From: a virus
Reading direction: 5' to 3' (one strand)
Virus record (IMG/VR): IMGVR_UViG_3300044998_001116
Coordinates: 1-22,140 of that record
DNA: 22,140 bases
Shown here: in pieces, positions 6,015-14,069 of the stretch
Numbering within the stretch: the stretch's first letter is position 1
Layout: each line of letters begins with the position of its first letter
The notes under the pieces: model-generated
What the model was told of the DNA's origin: nothing
Seen by the model: only the letters and a program-made list of their open reading frames with translations
Database searches by the model: none
Translations under genes and position numbers: made by a program

Positions 6015-7864
6015 TGGCACAGATACTCAATGGTATTTTGTGGGTTACACGGCAGGAACTGCTGGAATGCGGCGTGAGTGAAGGTGCTATAAGAAGGCGC
6101 AAATTCTGCACTTTCAAGCGTGGCGTATACGCCTACGAGGACCTACCTAAAAACTGGCAACAAGCCTTAAAAGACGGCTTGTGGCAGGGCATGGAATACA
6201 AAGAGTACTGCCAGCTAAACAGAAAAAAGCAGGAGGAATACAAAGCCAAACCGCTTAAAGAATATACGCTTTTGGAGGGTTGGCAAAACTACCTGTCTTT
6301 GTACGAAAACATTCTCAACAAGGAAATGTATGCCAAAAGCGCCGCGTGTTTGTGCAACTTTATTGCAAAAATAGGTAATACGGCATCTTTGCCCCAAATA
6401 CGCAAGCATTACCACGAATACCTTGCTACTGTGCAAAACAACGGGCTTGTGCTACCTGAGAACAAAAGGGTGTTGCAGCGTAAAATTCAGTCGTACCTTG
6501 CAGAAATACCTGTTCAGGACATAGTTTGCCCCAAAAGACAAGGCAACCAAAACGCCGCAAAGCATAACGAAAAGCTCTACGCATTCGTTGTAGAAAAGCG
6601 TGCCAACCCCAACAACTACACGGGCAGGCATATATGGCGTTTAACGAAAGAATTTGCCAAACAAAACGGCTATCCCGAACCTTCATTGGCTTGGGTAAAA
6701 AACATACTCAAAGACAAGTACACCAAGCTCATCACCAAAGAAGGCAGGTACGGCGAAAAGGCAGGCGGTTTTATTCCTGCAACCCAAGATATACAGCCCG
6801 GTGCAGTGTGGCAAATAGACGGTACGCGGATTAATTTCATTCCACACTATTACAACGGCGAAAAGAAAGCGCTCTATATAGTAGCTGTTTTAGATGTTGC
6901 CACAAGGTATATTGTGGGTTATTCGCTGTGCCACAGCGAGAGTTATGTAACTGTAAGCACAGCTTTACAAAATGCGGTACAAAACGCAGGTTACCTGCCC
7001 AAAAAACTCATTATGGACAAGTTCCCTGGACACAACACTGAACAAGCAGGCAAACTGTTTAAAAAACTTCGCTTTTTAGGCACAGAACTCCTGTTCACAA
7101 GTTCCCCCACAGGTAAAAGCCACGTAGAACGTACCTTTGGCACGCTTCAAACCGTATTCATGCAGGATATACCATACTATTACGGTGAAGGTATTCAAAG
7201 CACAAGACCGTATGCCCACAAGTCTGAAAAAGCCCTCAAAAACATTACACAACAGGCAAACCGCGAAGGCTTTGACTACGAAACCGCTTGTAAGTACGCC
7301 CATCAGGTTATACGCAAATACAATACTACTCCCGTCTGCGAGTATTCAGACAAGAAAATTACCCAAAGCCCCGCAGAATTGCACGCACACGCACAAGGCA
7401 CACCCGTACAGGAATATCATATACCCTACCTATTTTGGGAAAAAAGAGAGGTTACGGTACGCGAAAATCTTATAGAATACCACGAAAACTATCAGGAACA
7501 CTACTTTTTTGTCTATGATACCGAAACGCTTAAAAAAGTTTCAGGCAAAAAGGTAGAAATATACACTAACCACGAAACCATATACATATTTCTTGGCAAT
7601 CAGTATGTTGCTTGCGCAGAACGCACCCTTGTACAACCTAACGACTGGAAAGCTATAAACGAACTCAAAAACCAAAGAAAACAACTGCAAAAAGACTTAA
7701 AAAACGAACTCAAAGCCATTACGGACAAACTTACAGAAAATACAACAGCAGAGCATGACGAAAGCTCACTCCTGCTTAAAAAAACCGCTCCCAAGCAGGT
7801 AAAAGAGCAAAATGAAACCGCATTGCTCAAATCTATGCTGGAAGACCCTTACGACTACATTTAA
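6014..7864 (+). CDS. A: Mu-like transposase A (DDE recombinase)
   Basis: A 616-residue protein, close to MuA in length (663). The N-terminal 75 residues (WVTRQELLECGVSEGAIRRR and following) form a winged-helix-like DNA-binding region. The catalytic core holds Asp269 (QIDGTR), Asp335 (LIMDKFPGHN) and Glu372 (GKSHVERTFGTLQ), the DDE triad. The two Asp positions nearly coincide with MuA D269 and D336, while Glu comes earlier than MuA E392. A beta-barrel-like region follows, then a highly charged C-terminal tail (about 550-616) suited to contact with B. It pairs prophage ends and performs strand transfer during integration and replicative transposition. Confidence 0.93.
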   Translation: MAQILNGILWVTRQELLECGVSEGAIRRRKFCTFKRGVYAYEDLPKNWQQALKDGLWQGMEYKEYCQLNRKKQEEYKAKPLKEYTLLEGWQNYLSLYENILNKEMYAKSAACLCNFIAKIGNTASLPQIRKHYHEYLATVQNNGLVLPENKRVLQRKIQSYLAEIPVQDIVCPKRQGNQNAAKHNEKLYAFVVEKRANPNNYTGRHIWRLTKEFAKQNGYPEPSLAWVKNILKDKYTKLITKEGRYGEKAGGFIPATQDIQPGAVWQIDGTRINFIPHYYNGEKKALYIVAVLDVATRYIVGYSLCHSESYVTVSTALQNAVQNAGYLPKKLIMDKFPGHNTEQAGKLFKKLRFLGTELLFTSSPTGKSHVERTFGTLQTVFMQDIPYYYGEGIQSTRPYAHKSEKALKNITQQANREGFDYETACKYAHQVIRKYNTTPVCEYSDKKITQSPAELHAHAQGTPVQEYHIPYLFWEKREVTVRENLIEYHENYQEHYFFVYDTETLKKVSGKKVEIYTNHETIYIFLGNQYVACAERTLVQPNDWKAINELKNQRKQLQKDLKNELKAITDKLTENTTAEHDESSLLLKKTAPKQVKEQNETALLKSMLEDPYDYI

Positions 7865-7888
7865 TTCAATCTTAATCTAATAAAAACT

Positions 7889-8740
7889 ATGAACAAAAAC
7901 GAAATCGTCAATCAGTTAAGCGCCAAGCTCAAAAAATTGGGCATTAGTCAAAACAAAGCCGCAAACATGTTAAATATCAGCGGCGCAACTTTAAGTAATA
8001 TTCTTAATGGCAAATGGACAAACATCAGCGAAGCAACATGGCAAAACCTTGCCCAGTTTGTGGGTTACGGACAGGAGTGGGTGCTTGCGCCTATTGCAAA
8101 CTTTGAAAAACTGCAAAAAGTCTGTTATGATGCGCAGTATAATAGCCGTAGCGTAGCCGTCAGCCATGATGCAGGCACGGGCAAAACAGCCACGCTGAAA
8201 AATTATGCCAACAATAACCCGAACGTTATGTATGTGCAATGCGAAGAGTATTTTACTAAAAAAGGTTTTTTAACCAAACTCCTTGTGGCTTTGGGCGTAC
8301 AGGATACACACGGCAGTATAGAAGACCTTGCTGAAAAAGCCGTAGAGGCTATTGGTAAGCTCTCTAAACCACTCATTATTCTTGACGAAGCAGACAAACT
8401 TAAAGACGGCGTAATCCAACTGTATAAAACCCTGTACAACAAAACCGAAGGGTATTGCGGCTTTGTGCTGTGCGGTACGCCGAACCTGCGCATCTCCATT
8501 GAGAAAAAAGCCAGAAAAGATAAACAGGGCTACAGAGAAATACTCTCTCGTGTCGGAAGTGTGTTTGTCTCTCTGAAAAATATTACCTCAAAAGACATTC
8601 GTTTAATCTGCCAAAGCAATGGTATTGCCGAAGAAGCTACTATAAATGAGATTATCAAAAGCGCACAGGGCAAAGACCTGCGCTATGTCCGAAAAACAGT
8701 AGAAAACGCCAGAATGATAGGAGGGCGGGTAAATGCGTAA
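7889..8740 (+). CDS. B: Mu-like transposition target-selection ATPase B
   Basis: A 283-residue AAA+ ATPase. The N-terminal 60 residues form an HTH (LGISQNKAANMLNISGATLS). Walker A is AGTGKT at residues 95-100, Walker B is LIILDEAD with Asp166-Glu167, and a sensor-like L-C-G-T-P-N follows. MuB (312 residues) has the same HTH plus ATPase plan: it coats target DNA, brings it to the A transpososome and stimulates strand transfer. The gene follows A by 24 bases. Its last codons contain the Shine-Dalgarno AGGAGGG (8719-8725) of the next gene, which overlaps it by eight bases. Confidence 0.92.
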   Translation: MNKNEIVNQLSAKLKKLGISQNKAANMLNISGATLSNILNGKWTNISEATWQNLAQFVGYGQEWVLAPIANFEKLQKVCYDAQYNSRSVAVSHDAGTGKTATLKNYANNNPNVMYVQCEEYFTKKGFLTKLLVALGVQDTHGSIEDLAEKAVEAIGKLSKPLIILDEADKLKDGVIQLYKTLYNKTEGYCGFVLCGTPNLRISIEKKARKDKQGYREILSRVGSVFVSLKNITSKDIRLICQSNGIAEEATINEIIKSAQGKDLRYVRKTVENARMIGGRVNA

Positions 8741-9146
8741 CCTTGTTATGTTCCTGCTGTGCGTGTCTATGTACGGATACGCACAGCCCACACGGGAGAA
8801 CAAAGAGCGTTTGTTGGCTTTGTTAAACAACCAAAACACTCCCTTTGCGAAAGAATGGATTGTTCTTGCTGTGGCAGAAAGCGGTTTAATGCACCCAAGC
8901 AACAATCTTTTTGGCATGTATCACCCAAAGTACCGAAAAACCACCTCAGTAAGTCAGGTGGGCAAATATGCAGTGTTTCTTACATGGCAGGATGCGGTTA
9001 CCGACCTTGCGTACTGGATAGAAGTATCTCCCCCCAAAGAAAACGAACCTTTTATAGAATTTATCAGACGCAGGAGCTACAACCCTAACCCTGCATACTA
9101 TACCAAACTTCAATACTTAATTAGAAAGGAGTACAACCATGAATAG
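8733..9146 (+). CDS. Secreted glucosaminidase-like protein in the early operon
   Basis: A 137-residue protein with an N-terminal signal peptide (about residues 1-18, ending Y-G-Y-A-Q). The rest resembles the glucosaminidase (FlgJ/PF01832) fold: A-V-A-E-S-G-L with a likely catalytic Glu, N-N-L-F-G-M-Y (the NLFG motif), and F-L-T-W-Q-D-A-V-T-D-L-A-Y-W. It would act on peptidoglycan in the periplasm. The start has a strong Shine-Dalgarno (AGGAGGG, 7 bases upstream) and overlaps the end of B by eight bases. A cell-wall enzyme expressed with transposition genes is unexpected, since lysis genes lie in the late operon at 19.7 kb. It might act in superinfection exclusion, or be a lysis helper. The fold call is from short motifs. 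Confidence 0.6.
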   Translation: MRNLVMFLLCVSMYGYAQPTRENKERLLALLNNQNTPFAKEWIVLAVAESGLMHPSNNLFGMYHPKYRKTTSVSQVGKYAVFLTWQDAVTDLAYWIEVSPPKENEPFIEFIRRRSYNPNPAYYTKLQYLIRKEYNHE

Positions 9147-9456
9147 TCAGGAGTTTTTAACCAAAGAAAACCAAATGCTGCGAGCAAGAGTGCAGCAATT
9201 AGAAAAACAATTACTGGTGCTTGACCGCATCATCACGGCTATGGACAAATACAGAGACATGGATGAATTCATTACCGTTGCTGTGTTGTATAAAAATAAC
9301 ACAAAACATGGTGAAATAGACCTTAAAAACAACCATGTACACGTATTTGTGCGGGATAACGAAGAAAGTGTCTACAACAACCATATCCGTTATACTTCGC
9401 TTTTAGAGGCTTATCAGTTTTTATTTAAAGACTACAACATTCAATTCATCATATAA
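9139..9456 (+). CDS. Hypothetical protein with N-terminal coiled coil
   Basis: A 105-residue protein of no recognised family. Residues 5-40 form a likely coiled coil (ENQMLRARVQQLEKQLLVLD), and the remainder looks like a small alpha/beta domain with H-V-H-V-F-V-R-D-N. AAGGAG at 9126-9131, seven bases before the ATG, supports the start, and the gene overlaps the previous stop by eight bases. The position, between the wall enzyme and Gam in the early operon, suggests an accessory early function. Confidence 0.65.
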   Translation: MNSQEFLTKENQMLRARVQQLEKQLLVLDRIITAMDKYRDMDEFITVAVLYKNNTKHGEIDLKNNHVHVFVRDNEESVYNNHIRYTSLLEAYQFLFKDYNIQFII

Positions 9457-9458
9457 TT

Positions 9459-9893
9459 ATGGATAGTATCAAAACCATCGCCGACCGCTATGCGGAGGCA
9501 AAAACAAGGTACGACCTTGTATTAGCGGAACTAGAAAGCAAACTCACTGCGATTAAAAACCAGTACAGTGAAGAATTAGAGCAATTGGAGCAACAAATTC
9601 AACAATGCGCCGATGCACTTAAAATGTTTCATGATGAAAACAACCCCATGAACCATAAAACCCTTGGCTATGTGCGTTTTGGGTACAGGGTGGGCAGGGA
9701 AAAGGTTGTCGTACAGGATGAGCAAAAACTTGCCACGCTGTTACTGCATAAAGGCTACAACGAATTTGTACGGCACAAAGTGGAGTTAGACAAATCAGCT
9801 CTGCTCAAAAAGTGTCAAAACGACCAGTATTTTGCAGACGTGTACGGAATAGATTTGGTTAAAGAATATAAATTTTTCATTGAACTGCTATGA
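9459..9893 (+). CDS. gam: Mu Gam-like host-nuclease inhibitor
   Basis: A 144-residue protein with the Gam plan: a long N-terminal helical hairpin (residues about 1-55, LAELESKLTAIKNQYSEELE and on), then a strand motif L-G-Y-V-R-F-G-Y-R-V-G, and a C-terminal helical part with H-K-V-E-L-D-K-S-A-L-L-K, matching the G-x-(V/I)-x-(F/W)-R strand and E-x-x-K helix of the family. Mu Gam binds double-strand DNA ends as a Ku homologue and blocks RecBCD-type exonucleases. The position after A-B in the early operon fits. It ends in an ATGA overlap with the next gene. Confidence 0.85.
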   Translation: MDSIKTIADRYAEAKTRYDLVLAELESKLTAIKNQYSEELEQLEQQIQQCADALKMFHDENNPMNHKTLGYVRFGYRVGREKVVVQDEQKLATLLLHKGYNEFVRHKVELDKSALLKKCQNDQYFADVYGIDLVKEYKFFIELL

Positions 9894-10270
9894 GTAATAC
9901 GGAAGCCATCAGAACTAGCCGCCTGAATCAGATTGTGGAGTTGTTTAAGTTTTTAGAACTGAACAATGATGAAAAACTACTGTATATCATGAAGTATTGC
10001 TCTGATGAATGTGTGTTGTGTAAAGCCAGGTGCAACGAACTTAAAAATTTGCTTGACTTTTTGAACAACGAAAAACGCAAATTGTTTTCCCGTCTGCGGG
10101 AAGCGGCAGTTAGTGCGGGTTGTGTACAAAAAAGCAACCGCTCTTTAATGGACACCTGGCAGATAGATGAATTACTTATGTCTAACTGGGGTCGTACGCT
10201 TAAAAACGCAAAACGTTCCCACATCTTAAAGCTCATTCATCTTTTTGAAACAGGGGGGGTTTTACCATGA
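9890..10270 (+). CDS. Early hypothetical protein with a CX3CX2CX3C cluster
   Basis: A 126-residue protein of unknown family, coupled by ATGA overlaps on both sides. It is mostly helical and basic. Cysteines 37, 41, 44 and 48 form C-S-D-E-C-V-L-C-K-A-R-C, a spacing that could bind a metal ion, though the motif sits in a predicted helix and may be structural chance. Its location, between Gam and a replication-type protein, suggests a DNA or regulatory function. The slot roughly corresponds to the Mu gp16/GemA area, but I see no sequence likeness strong enough to name it. Confidence 0.65.
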   Translation: MSNTEAIRTSRLNQIVELFKFLELNNDEKLLYIMKYCSDECVLCKARCNELKNLLDFLNNEKRKLFSRLREAAVSAGCVQKSNRSLMDTWQIDELLMSNWGRTLKNAKRSHILKLIHLFETGGVLP

Positions 10271-10683
10271 AATACTTTCTGTACAGTGAAAAGATAACAG
10301 ACAAAATAGCTCTCAATTACGTTGGGGGCTTATTAAAATACATTGAGTTTTCTGACGGGCTTACAGACGTGCAGTACGGGTGGTTTCTTAAAAACGTACC
10401 GCACAATGAGGCTTATGTTGCCAATTTTGCCCAAGTCGGAAACTTTCAGGTGTATGCCGTGCATTCCTATACGTTTGAGGACTTTTGGGAAATGTATGGG
10501 TATAAGGTTGGAAAAAAAGAACGCGTGAAAAAACTTTGGGAGAACCTTACTGAAATTGAACAGGACAAGTGCATGGTTAGTATTCCAAAGTATAAACGTT
10601 GGCTAAACAAAAACGAAGGCATAGCTCAGTGTTATCCTGAAACCTATCTTTCGCAAAAACGGTGGGAGAACGAATACAAATAG
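10267..10683 (+). CDS. Protein with a phage replication-type C-terminal domain
   Basis: A 138-residue protein. Its second half (from about residue 70), F-E-D-F-W-E-M-Y-G-Y-K-V-G-K-K-E and onward to W-E-N-L-T-E, Y-K-R-W-L, T-Y-L-S-Q-K-R-W-E-N-E, is the short helical domain often found at the C-terminus of phage replication-initiation and primosome-like proteins, where its function is not settled. The N-terminal half is unrecognised and carries no winged-helix signature. A G-rich stretch before the start may serve as ribosome binding site. It ends the early operon, 28 bases before a convergent late gene. Confidence 0.65.
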   Translation: MKYFLYSEKITDKIALNYVGGLLKYIEFSDGLTDVQYGWFLKNVPHNEAYVANFAQVGNFQVYAVHSYTFEDFWEMYGYKVGKKERVKKLWENLTEIEQDKCMVSIPKYKRWLNKNEGIAQCYPETYLSQKRWENEYK

Positions 10684-10704
10684 TGTGCGTTTAGCATCCC
10701 TACT

Positions 10705-10722
10705 GAACAATTAAACTTGTTC
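10705..10722. terminator. Weak hairpin between convergent operons
   Basis: GAACAA-TTAAAC-TTGTTC forms a six-base stem with a six-base loop, overlapping the stop of the leftward gp46-like gene and 21 bases past the early operon stop. Position between convergent genes suggests a bidirectional terminator, but the stem is short and has no T-tract. Confidence 0.25.
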
Positions 10723-11001
10723 CCATATAGCATCAATGGCAATAGTATTCCCGTTGATGCTTATTTTTTTGACGGTTGCGCCGTCATTTTCTAATGTTTT
10801 TTTAACAGCCAGCCGTATGCTTGCGGGGCTTTGTTCGTCTAAAAGCATTTTACTGATAAGCATGCCTGTAAGGGGAGCATGTTTCCAGTGTCCTGCTCCT
10901 GTAAGTAGGTTCAGGTGAAGGTTCTGTTCGTCAGCTGTACCGATAACAAAATCCCCGTTTTTTATCTGCAGTTCGCTGTTCTCATCAATAAGTATATCCA
11001 T
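10711..11001 (-). CDS. Baseplate protein, gp46/gp25-like
   Basis: A 96-residue protein beginning M-D-I-L-I-D-E-N and containing the pattern G-D-F-V-I-G-T-A-D-E-Q-N, then L-N-L-L-T-G-A-G-H-W-K-H-A-P-L-T-G, resembling the D-(L/I)-x(n)-G-D-(F/L) then L-x-T-x-x-G-x-W of Mu gp46 and related baseplate wedge proteins. It lies four bases after the gp45-like gene, the normal gp45-gp46 order. In Mu-like phages gp47 should follow; here the operon stops and meets the early operon head-on. Confidence 0.7.
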   Translation of the reverse strand: MDILIDENSELQIKNGDFVIGTADEQNLHLNLLTGAGHWKHAPLTGMLISKMLLDEQSPASIRLAVKKTLENDGATVKKISINGNTIAIDAIWEQV

Positions 11002-11005
11002 AGTT

Positions 11006-11566
11006 TTAATGTTTTACTTTGTTATTTTCAATGTTGGTATAAGTAGGCAGCGTTTTGCCTGCCAAAGCGCTGTTGAGTGCCTGTTGTAGTGCGCTGGGAC
11101 TACCGTTGCCAGGTTCGGTTACAGGAGTGCCTTGCAGTACCGTTAAAATAGCTTGCAGAATTTGGTTAATCTTGTCTAATTCGCTTTTAAGTTCCTCAAT
11201 TTTAATCAATCCGCCGAAAGTGCCGTCATTCAGTACAATGCCGTTTTTGTCCATTTGTAACTTCATATCCCCTGTTTTGAGCAGTATTTTGTCTATAACG
11301 CTGTATCCTGTTACGGCATATTCTCCGATGTTTATCTCGGTTACAATCACTTCGCTGTTTTGTGCAGGAATAAGCACAAAACCTTCGGTATTTTCGGTTT
11401 CCAAAACGGCTTTTAATCTGGCTATGGCAGGTACGTCCTCACCGCTCTGAATCGTGCAGGTAAAATCATTTTCCTGTACTTGCAACACAGTTGCAGTAAA
11501 AGTTTTTATTTCTTTAACATGCGTTCCTGCTATCATTTGAATAGCTTTTCGTAGTTTTTCACTCAT
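11006..11566 (-). CDS. Baseplate assembly/spike protein V (Mu gp45-like)
   Basis: A 186-residue protein with an N-terminal OB-fold-like region (F-T-A-T-V-L-Q-V-Q-E-N-D-F-T-C-T-I at about 22-40, V-L-I-P-A-Q-N-S-E-V-I-V-T) followed by strand-rich repeats (D-K-I-L-L-K-T-G-D-M-K-L-Q-M-D-K-N-G-I-V-L) and a helical C-terminal tail (K-I-E-E-L-K-S-E-L-D-K-I-N-Q-I-L). This is the layout of gp45/gpV central spike proteins. The ATG lies 88 bases after the portal stop, so either an own promoter or read-through drives it. Confidence 0.75.
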   Translation of the reverse strand: MSEKLRKAIQMIAGTHVKEIKTFTATVLQVQENDFTCTIQSGEDVPAIARLKAVLETENTEGFVLIPAQNSEVIVTEINIGEYAVTGYSVIDKILLKTGDMKLQMDKNGIVLNDGTFGGLIKIEELKSELDKINQILQAILTVLQGTPVTEPGNGSPSALQQALNSALAGKTLPTYTNIENNKVKH

Positions 11567-11571
11567 AAGAC

Positions 11572-11603
11572 TTGCGTGGTTTAGAAAAAAGGTTGTATAT
11601 TTG
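11572..11603 (+). promoter_or_regulatory. Rightward promoter TTG-N21-TATATTTG, antisense to the late operon
   Basis: TTG at 11572-11574 and TATATTTG at 11596-11603 are 21 bases apart, a good consensus promoter pointing right in the 88-base gap between gp45 and the portal gene, both of which run left. The downstream context TATTTGCAGT resembles that of the moron promoter at 4642 (TACATTTGCAGT). No open frame begins downstream; a short RNA, or a relic promoter, is possible. Confidence 0.45.
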
Positions 11604-11654
11604 CAGTTCTAAAAGCGACATCGGGACCTGTGGACGTAAATAGCCTTAATAACA

Positions 11655-13964
11655 TCAGTCATCCCTTTGCCGCTTATTTTTTTGATATATAAGAACGGGC
11701 TTTCTTATTTTAGTCATGCTCTCATAAGAAGTTATTGCGTAAAATGTAAGCATTTTGTTTGCTTTTCTTAATTTTACGACAAAATACCAATCCTGCATTG
11801 CTTTTGCTTTGATATAATATACGTTTTCTGTGTTACCCTTTTCGTTGTCTGCGGGTTCTGCCTGCCAAACCTCCATAATGTTCTCCCCTTGCAGCACTTC
11901 TGTTATGTAAGGCAAAAGTAAGTTTTTTAGAATGTATATCGGGTGAGTGTCTAGTTTATCTAAAAAGGTTTTGATGTCAGAATTGTATCCGCTTAACCTG
12001 TATGGTAATTTTTCAAATTGTATGTCGTATGCAATTAGTGTTGGTGTTTTCTTTTTTAGTGTTTGTTTTATGAATTTTTCGGAGGTTGTTTTTTTAACAT
12101 CCTCTCTTGTTTGTTTATGAATGCGCGCCCTGTGGGAAGCAAGGTTTAAATTTATGTTTTGAAAATACTTATGCTCCTTATTAAACGCCACACCTGTAAT
12201 ACCTGGATTGTTTTCAAATACATCTCCCTCAGTTTGAAGTTCAAGAGGTTTGTCTGTATAATTTTCGGGCAGTTCGGCAAGTTTTTTTACCGTACAACGG
12301 CAGTTATAGCCGTTAGGCGGGTAATGGGTTTCCCAAAACGGGTCGCTTACAGGTTTAATAATGCCGTCTAAGGCTTTGTGTGCGGGGCGCACATGGTCAT
12401 CATGGGCGGTAATGTACTGCAAATACGGGAACTCTTCTTTGCTTTCCTGTATCTGTATCCATTTTTTTGCCATTCTTGCAGAGGACTTAAAGTGGTTGGC
12501 TTCGGTTGCGGTATAGTTCTCATGCAGGCTTTTGTATACAGACGCCTTTCGGTCATCAGCGGCATTGCGGACTACCTCCCACACATAACGCGCTTTGGCG
12601 TAGCTGAACCTGTACGCGTTTTCCCGTAACTGTAAAAAACGATACCCTTCTAAATTGCCCCAGTTCGGATTCTTAAAACCTTTTTCAATAGCAGTTAAAA
12701 AGGTGTTTTTGTAGTATTCAAACAAAAGAGAAACAGCGTCGTTTTCAGGTAATTTTAATAGTTTTTCAGCGTTATCTAAATCGTTTTTGAACAGAAACTT
12801 ACGAATACCTTTGAGTGTTTTTTGCCAAAACGAAAGTTTTGCAGGCGGATAGTCCAAGTCCAAAGGATTGTGTTTTTTGTTTGTGTTTATAGGTTTTTTC
12901 TGTGTGGTTTTAGGTTTTGGAGGTTCAGGTTTGGTTTTAGACTGTGGTTTGGTAAAAGGCGTGTTGTATTTTTGGCTGAGGTATTCGGTATCTAAGGGCA
13001 AGCCGAGTTCTAACATTTCTTTGTGAATTTTCCATTGTTCTGCGAGTGGTAGAGTATCCTGTTGTACCCAGTCAAACGTATAATTGAGTTTGAGGTACGG
13101 GAATATAGTTTTGTTTAGCCAGTTTTTGATTTTTTCTTTGTCCTGCCATGCAATAGCTTCTGCCTGCGTCTGATGCACTTGTGCTGCGCCTACGTAGCTT
13201 TTTTCGTCAGTAGTGCCTGTTTGTCCAATAATGAGTTTTGAGAGTTCGCTGTTACATCTTTCTATCATTTTGTCGTACACTTCAAAGGCGTCAGCGCTGG
13301 AACTGTTTACAAATTCTAATTCATCTTCGGTGTCTATTACTGCAAAAGCGGCTTTGCTCATATTTTCCAAATCTCTGTATAACTGTTGCCGTGCCTGTTC
13401 ATCTTTTTTGTCGGTTTTGAGTACGCGCACGGGCATGCCAAAAAGTTCTATGTATTCGCTCCATGCGGCTGTGGCAAAACGTTTATAGAACACTATCGGA
13501 CAGGCTTTGTGTAATAAACCCAAGTCGTTTTTCTCGCCGAAAGAAAGTAAAGTCGGTTCTTTTTCTACTTTTATGCGATTTTCACCTTTGAGGTCTAAAA
13601 GAATTTCGCCTGTTACAGGAATGACGTGCCTGCGGGGAATAAGGTAAAAATCTCCCTGCCAGTATTCCAATACTGTATAACCATACAGTTCCGTTTCAGA
13701 AAGCCATGCTATCACTTTGTGTATCCATGCTGGGGCTTCGGCTAATGTTTTGCCCTGCTTGATTACAAATTCGCTTTGTAGTACATTGGCTTTGCGGTTC
13801 TGCACCACTGCGGAGGTGTGGCAGTCTATCATAATGTCTGTGTACAAGTCCTGTAAAAGGTCGTATCTGGGCCGATAGTAACTTTCTGCGGCGTATGTAG
13901 CCCGCTTCCAGTAGTCTAAATTTTTTCCAAAGGTATACTTCGGGCTTCGTTCAATGGTTATCAT
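11655..13964 (-). CDS. Fused portal (gp29, DUF935-like) and minor head protein (gp30/SPP1 gp7-like)
   Basis: A 769-residue fusion. Residues 1 to about 335 are portal-like: Y-W-K-R-A-T-Y-A-A-E near 18-27, I-D-C-H-T-S-A-V-V-Q-N-R at 46-57, and T-D-E-K-S-Y-V-G-A-A-Q-V-H at 252-264. Residues 340-370 form a Pro/Lys-rich linker. Residues 370-600 contain the gp7 minor-head domain with the signature T-A-H-D-D-H-V-R-P-A-H at 519-529 and the Cys-rich P-P-N-G-Y-N-C-R-C at 549-557. Residues about 610-769 form an extra C-terminal domain with the strand pattern N-V-Y-Y-I-K-A-K, W-Y-F-V-V-K-L and Y-A-I-T-S-Y, reminiscent of BECR (barnase/EndoU/RelE-type) nuclease-like domains seen on phage head proteins. 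In Mu the portal (gp29) and gp30 are separate genes. Confidence 0.82.
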   Translation of the reverse strand: MITIERSPKYTFGKNLDYWKRATYAAESYYRPRYDLLQDLYTDIMIDCHTSAVVQNRKANVLQSEFVIKQGKTLAEAPAWIHKVIAWLSETELYGYTVLEYWQGDFYLIPRRHVIPVTGEILLDLKGENRIKVEKEPTLLSFGEKNDLGLLHKACPIVFYKRFATAAWSEYIELFGMPVRVLKTDKKDEQARQQLYRDLENMSKAAFAVIDTEDELEFVNSSSADAFEVYDKMIERCNSELSKLIIGQTGTTDEKSYVGAAQVHQTQAEAIAWQDKEKIKNWLNKTIFPYLKLNYTFDWVQQDTLPLAEQWKIHKEMLELGLPLDTEYLSQKYNTPFTKPQSKTKPEPPKPKTTQKKPINTNKKHNPLDLDYPPAKLSFWQKTLKGIRKFLFKNDLDNAEKLLKLPENDAVSLLFEYYKNTFLTAIEKGFKNPNWGNLEGYRFLQLRENAYRFSYAKARYVWEVVRNAADDRKASVYKSLHENYTATEANHFKSSARMAKKWIQIQESKEEFPYLQYITAHDDHVRPAHKALDGIIKPVSDPFWETHYPPNGYNCRCTVKKLAELPENYTDKPLELQTEGDVFENNPGITGVAFNKEHKYFQNINLNLASHRARIHKQTREDVKKTTSEKFIKQTLKKKTPTLIAYDIQFEKLPYRLSGYNSDIKTFLDKLDTHPIYILKNLLLPYITEVLQGENIMEVWQAEPADNEKGNTENVYYIKAKAMQDWYFVVKLRKANKMLTFYAITSYESMTKIRKPVLIYQKNKRQRDD

Positions 13965-14069
13965 AACACGTCAAATTTGCTGTTAGAACTATGTTTAAAT
14001 TTTTAGATAATTTGTTTTGGGTAGGGAGAATAGGGTAAAGTAAAAAAGTGGCTGTAAAGGGGCTTAAAA

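Noticed and set aside
10705-10722. Strong intrinsic terminator
   Set aside because: The six-base AT-rich stem has no T-tract, so it is kept only as a weak candidate.
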